Origin: an uncultured Aquimarina sp.
Lineage (GTDB): Bacteria > Bacteroidota > Bacteroidia > Flavobacteriales > Flavobacteriaceae
NCBI GenBank assembly: GCA_947497175.1
Contig: CANMFM010000007.1
Location: 186,001 to 250,000 of the forward strand
Direction: 5' to 3'
DNA length: 64,000 bases
The notes beneath the pieces were generated by a model that had not been told where the DNA came from, made no database searches, and was given only the letters and a program-made list of their open reading frames with translations. Of the stretch, positions 17,900 to 27,956 are shown in pieces. Position numbers and translations under genes: made by a program. How positions within the stretch are numbered: position 1 is the stretch's first letter; each line of letters opens with the position of its first letter.

Positions 17900-19171
17900 T
17901 TAAAGCTTAAAGCCATCGGGAATAACAGAACGACTTTTAATAACAATTATTCCATCTTTGATAACGTAAGTATCTTCTTCGGTATCTGATAAATGCTCGC
18001 CTCCTACAATAGTTACATTATTACCAATTCTGGCATCCTTGTCAATAATAGTGTTTTGGATCAGACAATTTTCGCCAACCCCAAAAGATGGTATTTGATG
18101 TTTGACATTCTTTTCTAATTGATCAATACTCTCATAAGAATTACTACCAATCATATAGGAATCTCTTATTATCGTATTTTTTCCTATTCTAGAGCGTATA
18201 CCAATCACAGAACGTTTTATTTCTTTAGCATTAATAATACATCCCTCGGCAATCATAGATTTATCTAACAATGTACCTGATATTTTTGAAGGCGGTAAAA
18301 TTCTTGGTCTTGTAAGAACACTAGAAGAATTATCAAACAGATCAAACTGTGGTACATCGTCTGTTAAATTAATATTGGCTTCATAAAAGGCTGCAACATT
18401 ACCAATATCTGTCCAATAGCCTTCATACTGATAAGCTAAAACTTTATGAGTATCAATCGACTGCGGTATGATTTCTTTTCCAAAATCTATAGTATCTGGA
18501 TTTGATAAGATGTCTACCAACAGCTGTCTATTAAAAACATAAATTCCCATTGAGGCTAAATAGTGTCTGTTTTCGTTCTTCATTTCTTCACTAACCTCTG
18601 ATTCCCATCCTTGTAATGTATCTAGGTCGGGTTTTTCTATAAAGGAAGAAATAAAATTTTTATCATCCGTTTTTAAAATACCAAATTCAGTTGCTTCTTT
18701 TGATTTAACAGGTAATGTTGCTACAGAAATATCGGCACCATGGTTGATATGATTATGTATCATTTCATTAAAATCCATTTTGTACAATTGATCCCCAGAA
18801 AGAATTAGTGCATACTCAAACTCATGATTTAGCAGATGATGCATGGATTGTCGTACAGCATCTGCTGTACCTTGATACCATGTTTTGTTATCTGGAGTTT
18901 GCTCTGCTGCTAAAATATCCACAAAAGCATCACTAAATATACTAAAGGCATATGTATTCTTTATGTGTCTGTTTAAGGAAGCAGAATTAAATTGTGTGAG
19001 CACAAACATCCTTTTAATATCACAATGAATACAATTGGAAATAGGAATATCGACCAATCTATATTTTCCAGCAATAGATACTGCTGGCTTAGAACGTTTC
19101 TCTGTAAGCGGGAATAATCGGGTACCTTGACCTCCTCCCAAAATAATTGCCAGGACTTTTTTATTGATCAT
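17900..19171 (-). CDS. glgC: Glucose-1-phosphate adenylyltransferase
   Basis: LAIILGGGQGTRLFPLTEKRSKPAVSIAGKYRLVDIPISNC; C-terminal left-handed beta-helix. Confidence 0.95.
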   Translation of the reverse strand: MINKKVLAIILGGGQGTRLFPLTEKRSKPAVSIAGKYRLVDIPISNCIHCDIKRMFVLTQFNSASLNRHIKNTYAFSIFSDAFVDILAAEQTPDNKTWYQGTADAVRQSMHHLLNHEFEYALILSGDQLYKMDFNEMIHNHINHGADISVATLPVKSKEATEFGILKTDDKNFISSFIEKPDLDTLQGWESEVSEEMKNENRHYLASMGIYVFNRQLLVDILSNPDTIDFGKEIIPQSIDTHKVLAYQYEGYWTDIGNVAAFYEANINLTDDVPQFDLFDNSSSVLTRPRILPPSKISGTLLDKSMIAEGCIINAKEIKRSVIGIRSRIGKNTIIRDSYMIGSNSYESIDQLEKNVKHQIPSFGVGENCLIQNTIIDKDARIGNNVTIVGGEHLSDTEEDTYVIKDGIIVIKSRSVIPDGFKL

Positions 19172-19175
19172 TTAA

Positions 19176-20585
19176 TTAGGGTATTAGTGATTTATATAGA
19201 GTTACATATTGATTTGCGGAATGATCCCAAGAATGATCAATTTTCATGATTCTTTTTTGGTTTTTTTTGTATTCCTTTTGATTATCATAAAAGGCAATTC
19301 CTCTTTTTATAGAGTAATTGACATCCCATGTTGTCGTTTGATCATGACAAATCCCGAATCCATCATCACCGATATCGATCACGGTATCTTTAAGTCCTCC
19401 GGTTCGTCTAACGATGGGTATAGATCCGTATCGCAAAGCATACATTTGGTTAAGTCCGCAAGGTTCAACTCTTGATGGCATCATCAAAAAATCTGCCCCG
19501 GCATATATAATATGAGATAACTTTTCATCATATCCTATATGTATATAGCAACGACCAATAAAATTTTCGCGTAATACAGTTAGACGTTCTTCGATTGCTG
19601 TATCTCCAGAACCAAGTATTATTATATTAATATCAGTATTGCTTAACGCTTCTTCTATTATTTCTGGAAGTAAATCAGCACCTTTTTCACCTACAAGTCT
19701 ACCTATAAATACAAAAAGTGGCTTAGCAATATTCAAATTGTACTGATCGCAAAGCCATTTTTTGTTTGCCTTTTTACCAGAAACAACATTGTTTTGACTA
19801 TAATTTTTAATGATGAACAGATCTGTCTCAGGATTCCATATTTGTGTGTCAATTCCATTTAAAATACCAATACATTTACTTTTCTCATGGCGTAACAGCT
19901 CCTCAAGACCATTTGCTTTGGCTTGAAGCTCCTTCATATAGCTAGGCGAAACTGTAGTAACGCGCCAAGCACATTTGATTGCAGAAGCCATTGGATTAAT
20001 ACAATTACCCCAATCTAACAAACCTATCTTTTTCTTATCAAAATCTGGTAAATAAGATAATTTCTCAAAAGAAATCTGACCCTGATATTGTGCATTATGA
20101 ATTGTGAAAACCGTTGGGATCTTTTGAAGATTGGGATCAGATTTTGTATGTTTTAGCATAAATGGAATCAAACCCGTATGGTGATCATGACAATGAATGA
20201 TGTCTGGAAGTTCTTCTAGCGAAGTAAGCCAGTCTACAGTAGCCAATTGAAACGAGATAAAACGCTGAGTATCGTTTGCATAATTATAAACATCTTTGGT
20301 ATCTAATAATCCTTCTATATAAATTTGAAAAACATCAAATCCCAAATCTGGAGACACAACCTTCCTTATAGCGTAGGTATACGAAACCTTATCTAACCAT
20401 AGTGCTCCCTCATGAATATACTTATACTTGGCTTTTTTCACAAAGTCATTAGTATAACAAGGCATCACAACAGAAGCTGTGTGTCCCAGTTTCTGTTGAT
20501 ATTTTGGCAAAGCCCCTACTACATCTGCCAGCCCACCTACTTTTGCTATTGGGTAGCATTCAAAACTTGTGTGAAGAATATTCAT
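19176..20585 (-). CDS. glgA: Glycogen synthase
   Basis: KVGGLADVVGALPKYQQKLGH; IHCHDHHTGLIPFML; MMPSRVEPCGLNQMYALRYGSIPIVRRTGGL. Confidence 0.95.
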   Translation of the reverse strand: MNILHTSFECYPIAKVGGLADVVGALPKYQQKLGHTASVVMPCYTNDFVKKAKYKYIHEGALWLDKVSYTYAIRKVVSPDLGFDVFQIYIEGLLDTKDVYNYANDTQRFISFQLATVDWLTSLEELPDIIHCHDHHTGLIPFMLKHTKSDPNLQKIPTVFTIHNAQYQGQISFEKLSYLPDFDKKKIGLLDWGNCINPMASAIKCAWRVTTVSPSYMKELQAKANGLEELLRHEKSKCIGILNGIDTQIWNPETDLFIIKNYSQNNVVSGKKANKKWLCDQYNLNIAKPLFVFIGRLVGEKGADLLPEIIEEALSNTDINIIILGSGDTAIEERLTVLRENFIGRCYIHIGYDEKLSHIIYAGADFLMMPSRVEPCGLNQMYALRYGSIPIVRRTGGLKDTVIDIGDDGFGICHDQTTTWDVNYSIKRGIAFYDNQKEYKKNQKRIMKIDHSWDHSANQYVTLYKSLIP

Positions 20586-20791
20586 TAAAAAAGTTCAATG
20601 TGATGGTTACATAGTTAACGATTTTTTAAAAATCATTTAAAGCTATGAAAAACTGGATAAAAAGCACATTCAATTCTCTTAAAAAGAGGCGGTTTTAATG
20701 ATTATTTAATAATAAAACAATTAAAAAATTAAAAAGTACGTAATCTTGTCATATTATTGTTATAAAATAGATTACCAAACGTAACATTACG

Positions 20792-21592
20792 TTATTTACG
20801 AATTGATCGAAGTGCCTTTTTGATAATATATTGAGTCTCTTTGGTGTTTGACTCTTTTTCCCATTGTTTACATAGATTAATAACCCAATCTTGTCGAGTC
20901 TTACCAGCGTCATTCAACCAGTTTCCTACAGAATCTCTAACGTATTTTGAAGGGTCAGATTTAAGAGGTTCTAGTATTGCAACTCCCTTTTGTGGATGTT
21001 CTTTTAATACATCAATTTTTTTAGTCCAAACCCCAATAGGTCTTGTAACTTCTGCAGTATATCGGCGTATATTTTCATCTGTATCTAAAGTCCACTGCGC
21101 TAAAATACGAATAGCTTTTTCAAGATCCGAAATAATAGCTTCTTTTACAGCAAAAATAGCCACTTCTCTAACACCAAAGTGTGTATCGGCACAATATTGC
21201 TTGATTGCACTAAGTTTTTTACTTATCTCGTTTTCCTGAAGTCCTGACCAGTAGGCTGCCCAACATCTGGGAACATCTGAAGTGTGCTTCGATAAATAGG
21301 CTAAGATATCAGGATCGTTAGTTAGTTGCATAAACTCTAAACCAATAATTTTAGTGTTTGAATTGGCCGAAGGTTTTTTTTGTGCCGAAATTGCTTCATA
21401 AAAACGATCATACCAATCCAGTTTTCCTATATCTTTCAGAATGATTTGTAATAACTTTAGTTGGTCTACAGCCAACCATTCCATTAGGTTAGCCGTTTCT
21501 ATACGCCCTTGATTTAAATATTCAAGGACTTCTTGATCAAGGTCTTTTAAGCTTCTGGCTCCTTTCCTATCACGTATATGTTGTGGTATCAT
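20792..21592 (-). CDS. DNA alkylation repair-like HEAT-repeat protein
   Basis: HEAT-like repeats; WTLDTDENIRRYTAEVTRPIGVWTKKI; SDPSKYVRDSVGNWLNDAGK. Confidence 0.8.
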   Translation of the reverse strand: MIPQHIRDRKGARSLKDLDQEVLEYLNQGRIETANLMEWLAVDQLKLLQIILKDIGKLDWYDRFYEAISAQKKPSANSNTKIIGLEFMQLTNDPDILAYLSKHTSDVPRCWAAYWSGLQENEISKKLSAIKQYCADTHFGVREVAIFAVKEAIISDLEKAIRILAQWTLDTDENIRRYTAEVTRPIGVWTKKIDVLKEHPQKGVAILEPLKSDPSKYVRDSVGNWLNDAGKTRQDWVINLCKQWEKESNTKETQYIIKKALRSIRK

Positions 21593-21663
21593 AATTTAGA
21601 TAAATAGTAAAAACACCGCCAAATTATAAAACTGACGGTATGGATCATTGATTATTTTGTAAC

Positions 21664-22056
21664 CTACTCTTCAAAATGATTAAATGTATCAAAGTGGTAC
21701 ATTTGTATTGATTCTGGTTTTATTATATTAAATACTGCCAGGGCGTTTTGATTTTTCATAATATCAGTTGCTGCAGCTTTTGCCGATTTTATATCAGTCC
21801 AATATACAATATCTATATATTTTTTATCACCTGTACCGGCTGTGGTTCTTTCTATAAATCCGGGATATAATTTTATGATGTCGTTTAAAGAAGATAATAT
21901 AATCTCCGCCTCTTCTTTTGAATAGCCTTCATGGATTTCAAATAATACAACTTCGACTACATTCGATTTGTTTTTTATAGACAGCAAGTTTTGATCCGGT
22001 GTTGCAGTAGAACTAAATAGTAAGTTTACCATAATGAATAGAATTAATGTGTTCAT
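21664..22056 (-). CDS. Dimeric alpha/beta-barrel (ABM-like) protein with signal peptide
   Basis: VVEVVLFEIHEGYSKEEAEIIL...KYIDIVYWTDIKSAKAAATDI fold pattern. Confidence 0.6.
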   Translation of the reverse strand: MNTLILFIMVNLLFSSTATPDQNLLSIKNKSNVVEVVLFEIHEGYSKEEAEIILSSLNDIIKLYPGFIERTTAGTGDKKYIDIVYWTDIKSAKAAATDIMKNQNALAVFNIIKPESIQMYHFDTFNHFEE

Positions 22057-22091
22057 GAGTATTAATTTTAATCAAAACTAAAACCAGTCTA

Positions 22092-22107
22092 TGACAACCT
22101 TATGTCA
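22092..22107. promoter_or_regulatory. Candidate operator TGACA-N6-TGTCA
   Basis: TGACAaccttaTGTCA inverted repeat between a WYL/HTH regulator and its downstream ABM-like gene. Confidence 0.45.
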
Positions 22108-22118
22108 GTAGTATTTTT

Positions 22119-22820
22119 TTAAGAAGAAATATTTGTTCTATAGAGGTGTGCTCTTCTATTATAGTAATCTTCTAAAGTAAATCGTTGTTGAGTAAAAAGC
22201 TCCTGAGTTTCGATCAGATGTATGATACGATCGGTTCTAAACTCACGATAATCTTCGCGCAATCTACAGTATGCGATCAAAATCCAAGTATTGTTAGTAA
22301 AATACACCCCCAAAGGCTCGATCAACCTTTTGCTATACTCTTTGTCTGCTTTAGCGTATTGAATTTCTAATACCCTAAAATCGGTGATCGATTGTTGAAT
22401 TATAGACAACGAATTGCTGGGATGGATCTCTCGTTTTGAATAGGTAAAAATTCGTTGTTCTAAAATTTCAAGTTTCTTTTTTTGTGTTGTTTTAAGAACT
22501 GCGATAACTTTTTCAATAGCATCATGATACTCTTTAATTAGCGATTGATCGTTGTTTGTTTCTATAATTTTTGAAGCTGTTAAGAGTGCATTCGCTTCTT
22601 TTTCGGTAAACATTACGGGGGGTAAAGCATACCCATCGACTAAAAAATACCCTGTACCTGCTTCGGCACCTATAGGTACTCCTGCATCGGTAAGCGCCTG
22701 CATATCACGATATATAGTACGCAAACTGACTTCAAATTTATCCGCAAGTTCTGCTGCTTGCACTACTTTTTTAGATTGTAGCTTAACTAATATTGCTGTT
22801 AAACGATGTAGGCGTTTCAT
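22119..22820 (-). CDS. YafY-type HTH/WYL-domain transcriptional regulator
   Basis: KRLHRLTAILVKLQSKKVVQAAELADKFEVSLRTIYRDMQALTDAGVPIGAEAGTGYFL; WYL-type C-terminus. Confidence 0.92.
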   Translation of the reverse strand: MKRLHRLTAILVKLQSKKVVQAAELADKFEVSLRTIYRDMQALTDAGVPIGAEAGTGYFLVDGYALPPVMFTEKEANALLTASKIIETNNDQSLIKEYHDAIEKVIAVLKTTQKKKLEILEQRIFTYSKREIHPSNSLSIIQQSITDFRVLEIQYAKADKEYSKRLIEPLGVYFTNNTWILIAYCRLREDYREFRTDRIIHLIETQELFTQQRFTLEDYYNRRAHLYRTNISS

Positions 22821-22928
22821 CTGTTGTTATTATTTTTTTTAGATGTCAGATGGATTTCTTCAGTTTACTTCTTTTTAGCAAAAATTTGTAAGATGACCTA
22901 CACAAAAATAACGCGATGACCTATTATT

Positions 22929-24245
22929 TTATTCTGTTTCACGCACATCTGGCGTTGTCGAATCATCAATATCACTTAAATCTGTAGTATTATTAATGAA
23001 ATATTCTGTTTCTGCTATAGTGTCTTCAGAAGCAACAGAAGCCTCTTCTAACGGTTCTGGGTTCATTTTTTTATCTCTAATCATTCCCCCTGTCATGACC
23101 AAGCTGGTTCCTATAATTACAAATAAGAGTATTCCTGGTTCAAAACCTTCTACAGTGGCCTCTATTGGGATCGCATAAAATAGAAGTACCGTAATCAACC
23201 CTCTTGGAGCTATAAATAATTGAGGAAAAATATCTTTTCCCATAAATAATCGTAATAATCCATAACGTATCCCATAGATAGAGATCAAAATTAAGATACT
23301 TATCAAGGTTACCTTAAGGCTCAATAAGGAAGAAAGTACTATAGTGACCCCGAAAATAACAAAAAATAAAGTACGCACTACAAAAGCGGTTTCTGCCGTG
23401 ATTACATGCAATTCATGATAGATCGCTTTCGCTTTTTCAAAATCTAAATATTGTCTCAGCTTACCCTGAAAGAATAATTTCATATTGGCTATTACCAATC
23501 CAAAAATTAAGATGATAATTAAAGAGGATAGGTGCATTTTTTTTCCCAATCCGTATAATAATAAGAGTACTGCTATCAACAGAAATAGTTTTACCTGACT
23601 TTTAATTTTTTGGAAAATTAGAATAATTGCATAACTGGCGATCAGAGATATAATAATGGTTAAAATTAGATTTAAAAAAAATCCTCCAACTCCAGAATCT
23701 TCTGCGGGGTTTAATCTTCCGGTTAGAAAATAAAACAACATAATCCCAAGAATATCAGAAAACGTACTTTCATAAACATGGAATTCTTTTTTTTCTTCAG
23801 ATAAACCGCTAACACTTGGAATAATAATGGCACTACTTAATATCGACAAAGGCGTAGCATACAACCAGGCAGATTGCATCGTCATACCATCAATTAAGGC
23901 TTTAAGGATTACTGCTGCAATAAAAGTAGATGCAACCAATCCAATTAAAGCAATAGCCATCGATTTAAGAATGGGCATCAGTTTATCGCTTTTGAGTTTT
24001 AGCTCTAATGCAGCTTCAAGTACAATCATAATTAATCCCACAATCCCTAAAACTTCTAACATTGGGAAAAAATCAATAGTATTAGTACCAAAAGCTTTGA
24101 TAGCATATTGAAGAATAATACCTAATATAATTAGCATCAATACTGCAGGAATATTCGTTCTTTTTGCGATACCATTAAAAATAAATGATAAAATAATAAC
24201 TACTGAGACTTCAATGATAAGATTGTACGAAGAAAAAATTTCCAT
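22929..24245 (-). CDS. Cation:proton antiporter (CPA family)
   Basis: Multi-TM; LMIILGIILQY, SILSSAIIIPSV, RYGLLRLF, APRGLITVLLFYAIP. Confidence 0.85.
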   Translation of the reverse strand: MEIFSSYNLIIEVSVVIILSFIFNGIAKRTNIPAVLMLIILGIILQYAIKAFGTNTIDFFPMLEVLGIVGLIMIVLEAALELKLKSDKLMPILKSMAIALIGLVASTFIAAVILKALIDGMTMQSAWLYATPLSILSSAIIIPSVSGLSEEKKEFHVYESTFSDILGIMLFYFLTGRLNPAEDSGVGGFFLNLILTIIISLIASYAIILIFQKIKSQVKLFLLIAVLLLLYGLGKKMHLSSLIIILIFGLVIANMKLFFQGKLRQYLDFEKAKAIYHELHVITAETAFVVRTLFFVIFGVTIVLSSLLSLKVTLISILILISIYGIRYGLLRLFMGKDIFPQLFIAPRGLITVLLFYAIPIEATVEGFEPGILLFVIIGTSLVMTGGMIRDKKMNPEPLEEASVASEDTIAETEYFINNTTDLSDIDDSTTPDVRETE

Positions 24246-24472
24246 AAGTAGGTTTAAGGTTGATTAAGCTCATTAACGCATGAAAAGATAGTAAATTATT
24301 TTAAAGTAAAAGGATTATAGCATACTATAGACAGCGCTTACATGTAAAAAAGGTTTTTAGGGTTAAAATTATATCAGGTTAATATAAATTTAACCTTATA
24401 TACTTAGAAAATAGTATACCTTTATTCTTATAAGAACGTGTTATGAATTTAGAACTGGTTTCGGCCAAAATT

Positions 24473-24592
24473 CGTCAGTTCGAGTACTTCAACCTTGGGA
24501 GAAGTGTATCGAGAATAGAATTTTGGATAGAAAAAAGCTATTCTCGATACATTTTGCCTCCACTTTGTTATGACAAAATACTGGAATTGACG
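24473..24592. repeat. Nested-palindrome intergenic element (REP/MITE-like)
   Basis: Outer imperfect IR CGTCAGTTCGAGTA (24473-24486)/TACTGGAATTGACG (24579-24592); inner perfect 13-bp IR GTATCGAGAATAG (24506-24518)/CTATTCTCGATAC (24538-24550). Confidence 0.7.
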
Positions 24593-24650
24593 CTTTTTTT
24601 ATAATAATTTTCTTAAATGCACAACAGGTTTATAAGAAAACAATAATACT

Positions 24651-25541
24651 ATGTCTAATCAAGGTTTGATTATAGAAGAACGAAGTCGGGATATCGGTGA
24701 TTTTTTAGTTGGCAGGCTTATTCCCTTCAGAAAAAAACGCATGGTAGGTCCTTTCATCTTTATTGATCATATGGGCCCTGCACGTATAAAAAAAGGTCAG
24801 TACATGGATGTTGATCAGCATCCGCATATTGGTTTATCTACTTTGACATATATGCTTGAGGGAGAATTAGTACATCAGGATAGTATTGGTACAAATCAAC
24901 GTATCTCTCCAGGATCGGTTAATTGGATGGTTGCCGGTAAAGGAGTAACACATACCGAACGTACCCCTTATGATTTAAGAGAAGGAACTGAATTTATAGC
25001 TCATGGATATCAGATATGGGTTGCTTTACCCAAAGCGCTAGAAGATATCGAACCCGAGTTTCATCATGTACACGTTGAGGACTTACCCAGTTGGAATCAT
25101 AAAGGAGCTCATTTTCGGTTAATTGCCGGAAAAGGATACGGTCGCACCTCTCCTCTACCCGTACATTCTGATTTATTTATGGTTGAAATAAAAACAGAAG
25201 AGCAATATGAATTAAAAATCAAAGGAGAATTACAGGGTGAGATAGGTATTTGCATAGTTAAGGGTGCTATTGAAGCTTGTGATGATCGCATAGAACATGG
25301 TAATATGCTCGTCTCCAAAATCGAAGATAGTTGTTATATTACCTTAGAACCTCATACCCATGTTTTATTATTTGGTGGTGAACCTTTTGCTGAAGAACGT
25401 CACATATTTTGGAATTTTGTTTCTACCAGTAAAGAAAAAATTGAAACTGCAAAAAAGCGCTGGCAAAATCGTGAGTTTCCTGTTGTTCCTGGTGATAAAA
25501 CCTATATACCTTTACCGATCGATACTATGAAACGATCATAA
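24651..25541 (+). CDS. Pirin family protein
   Basis: FIFIDHMGPARIKKGQYMDVDQHPHIGLSTLTYMLEGELVHQDSIG; SPGSVNWMVAGKGVTHTER. Confidence 0.95.
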   Translation: MSNQGLIIEERSRDIGDFLVGRLIPFRKKRMVGPFIFIDHMGPARIKKGQYMDVDQHPHIGLSTLTYMLEGELVHQDSIGTNQRISPGSVNWMVAGKGVTHTERTPYDLREGTEFIAHGYQIWVALPKALEDIEPEFHHVHVEDLPSWNHKGAHFRLIAGKGYGRTSPLPVHSDLFMVEIKTEEQYELKIKGELQGEIGICIVKGAIEACDDRIEHGNMLVSKIEDSCYITLEPHTHVLLFGGEPFAEERHIFWNFVSTSKEKIETAKKRWQNREFPVVPGDKTYIPLPIDTMKRS

Positions 25542-25560
25542 TGGAACCAAATATTAACAC

Positions 25561-27186
25561 CTAATCTAATAGAGAAGCTATTAGATCTTCGTCGATGGTT
25601 TCATTTTCTATTTCTGTATCGCTATTATTGGACAATCCAACGGTTTCTAAAAATCCATTAGAAAACAATGTAGCCATCTGTTTGGAGAGTAGATTATTTC
25701 GATATTTTTTCCATTCTTTTGCTTTATCACCATACATATGCTCCACTAAACCAGGAAAACTCCAATCTGAATTTTTTCCCCAATGTAGTGTAAACGGAAT
25801 ATTATTTTGTTTCAATACCTGAATCATTCTGCGGGAGAATTCCTCTAAACTCATCAAATTTCTACTTTTCTTCCACAATACTCCGTCAATTTCTATCATG
25901 CATGTAACGGGAAATTTTGTAAACGCCAAAGTAGCTTCAGATTTTTTAACAAACCGCATCGCATAGATACCGGGTATAGGGCCTTCATTTTTTGTAAGAT
26001 CAATGAGTACTTTCAGAGCCTTCTCAGCGTTCTTACTATCAACACCGAAAGAGCATGCAAAAGCCGGTCCTTGATATGGAGCATCCCAAAAAGTTTCATA
26101 TAGTGTCCCCAATGATTCCTCATTTACCTCTGGCAAGATCTGTTTTTGTAACTGTTTTATAAAAAAAGGAATTCTTTTAGGGAACTTTTCACTGATTTTT
26201 ATCAAAAGATAGATCAAATCCCGATATACTGATTTTTCAATGGTGTTGAATGGATCCGGATACGTTGAGATGTATGGTTTTTTATACATTACTTCTACGA
26301 CGTATTGATCTTCGTTGGTATATGGATTTATAAATACCTTATAATGATATGGTCTTTTTGGCCTGCCATTAGCGTCGACTTCTCCTTCGATACGAAGATC
26401 TGAATCTGCAAAATCCATAGTTTTGGCCAATTTTAGCGCTGTATTTTTATCTATTTTTTTTACATATCGCTTTAACAAAAAGCGATCCTCTGCCTCTATA
26501 ACTACACCATGAATAAATCCAAAAGATCCTAAACTAACTAATGCAGCATTAAACAATTTATCATTACGAATTACTTTTGAGTTAATCTTCTGAATGAATG
26601 AATTGGCAAGTGCAGGTTTTGTATGGCGCTCTATATATACGATATCTTCCGGATTGGGGCCAATGATTAAATTAATTCCTACGACATAATCCTGAACCGA
26701 TCCTATATCTAAAGCAGAACCATGAACGCCAGTAGAAATGCAGCCAGCAATAGTTTGACCATTACTGGCTCCACTGGTTTTTAATGATTTACCATGAGCG
26801 CCTAAGGCCTGAGAAATCTCTTTGATTGTATTTCCACACTGAAAGAAAAATAAATTGTTATGTTCATACGATGATGCAAGATGAACATCTTCTGAAAATA
26901 TTGGTAAATCAAGATTCATATAACTGTTGTAGTGCATTCTATCTTTTTGATGCGCAATACTAGACATAGACCAACGTGCCCCGTAGGCTCTAAATCCCTC
27001 TTTGTTATCTGAAGCCTCTTTTATAAGACGTTGAATTTCTATTGCAGCATCATTATAGCGATCAATTGCAGAAGGTATATTTGCTTTTCCTTCTAGTTGT
27101 GTGATTTGTAATAGTTTTAAAGTAAAAGGACCATTTTTATGTAATGTATCCCAATGAGTTTTTGGATGAGAAGTCGTATTTGCCAT
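25561..27186 (-). CDS. FAD-binding oxidoreductase (PCMH/VAO type)
   Basis: FFQCGNTIKEISQALGAHGKSLKTSGASNGQTIAGCISTGVHGSALDIGSVQDYVVGINLI. Confidence 0.85.
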   Translation of the reverse strand: MANTTSHPKTHWDTLHKNGPFTLKLLQITQLEGKANIPSAIDRYNDAAIEIQRLIKEASDNKEGFRAYGARWSMSSIAHQKDRMHYNSYMNLDLPIFSEDVHLASSYEHNNLFFFQCGNTIKEISQALGAHGKSLKTSGASNGQTIAGCISTGVHGSALDIGSVQDYVVGINLIIGPNPEDIVYIERHTKPALANSFIQKINSKVIRNDKLFNAALVSLGSFGFIHGVVIEAEDRFLLKRYVKKIDKNTALKLAKTMDFADSDLRIEGEVDANGRPKRPYHYKVFINPYTNEDQYVVEVMYKKPYISTYPDPFNTIEKSVYRDLIYLLIKISEKFPKRIPFFIKQLQKQILPEVNEESLGTLYETFWDAPYQGPAFACSFGVDSKNAEKALKVLIDLTKNEGPIPGIYAMRFVKKSEATLAFTKFPVTCMIEIDGVLWKKSRNLMSLEEFSRRMIQVLKQNNIPFTLHWGKNSDWSFPGLVEHMYGDKAKEWKKYRNNLLSKQMATLFSNGFLETVGLSNNSDTEIENETIDEDLIASLLD

Positions 27187-27192
27187 AGTTTA

Positions 27193-27552
27193 TTAGTTTT
27201 CAGGTTTCATACACACATACTTGATTTTTACTTTTCGTTTGCTTCCCAACGTAAACAGATATAAAAGATTACCGCCAAATGTATCTTTATATTCTACAGA
27301 AAATAGTTGACCAGATTCACACCCTAATCTTTTAACAGGGATCGTAATTTTATCAATAGCTACATTAGCTTTAATAACGGTATCTAAAACAAGTACTCTT
27401 TTGTCACGATACCAATCATCACGATTATTTTGATCAGGCATAGGAGCGCCATTCGTACTCACTAAGCGTACAGAATAACAGGAACCAAAAAACAATAGTA
27501 TACTACCAAATAATAGTACGTTTCGAAAACAAGTAATAACGAGTGTTGTCAT
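27193..27552 (-). CDS. Small hypothetical lipoprotein
   Basis: Lipobox FGSCYS; ORF with signal sequence. Confidence 0.6.
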   Translation of the reverse strand: MTTLVITCFRNVLLFGSILLFFGSCYSVRLVSTNGAPMPDQNNRDDWYRDKRVLVLDTVIKANVAIDKITIPVKRLGCESGQLFSVEYKDTFGGNLLYLFTLGSKRKVKIKYVCMKPEN

Positions 27553-27689
27553 AATCTAATTTGATAAAATAGTATCTAATTAAGTATCCAAATTAATTAG
27601 TACCACTACATAAAAAATCACTATAAGTGGGGAAATTACTTATGACAATTGAGGAGTATAAAATTATGAATTATTCTATACTAAAGAAA

Positions 27690-27738
27690 GAGGTAAATAC
27701 CTCTTTTTATTACAAGTACAAAGGGGGTTTATTCCCCT
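27690..27738. promoter_or_regulatory. Tandem palindromes AAAGAGGTA-AA-TACCTCTTT and AGGGGGTTTATTCCCCT
   Basis: 9-bp perfect IR plus G/C-run palindrome upstream of the 27552 start; related pattern at 57553-57590. Confidence 0.4.
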
Positions 27739-27889
27739 CTTCATTACTAAATTGAATTATCCAAACCCGATGTGCAGTTGGATACAAAACCCAATTCTCG
27801 ATATAATTTTCTCCATTCCATTTCAAAAAACTACCCGAATGGACATTATTTTATATTTTCTTCTGAAGTGCACAATACGTTGTAAAACA

Positions 27890-27922
27890 AAAGAAAGACT
27901 GATAAAGATCAGTCCTTCTTGG
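27890..27922. terminator. Terminator-like hairpin downstream of the 27957 gene
   Basis: AAGAAAGACTGA/TCAGTCCTTCTT with one mismatch. Confidence 0.6.
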
Positions 27923-27956
27923 TAAAAATAGGTAAGTTCAGGGTTTTGATTATATC

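Noticed and set aside
20841-21239. 132-aa plus-strand ORF
   Set aside because: Antisense to the HEAT-repeat DNA alkylation repair-like gene; composition typical of shadow ORFs
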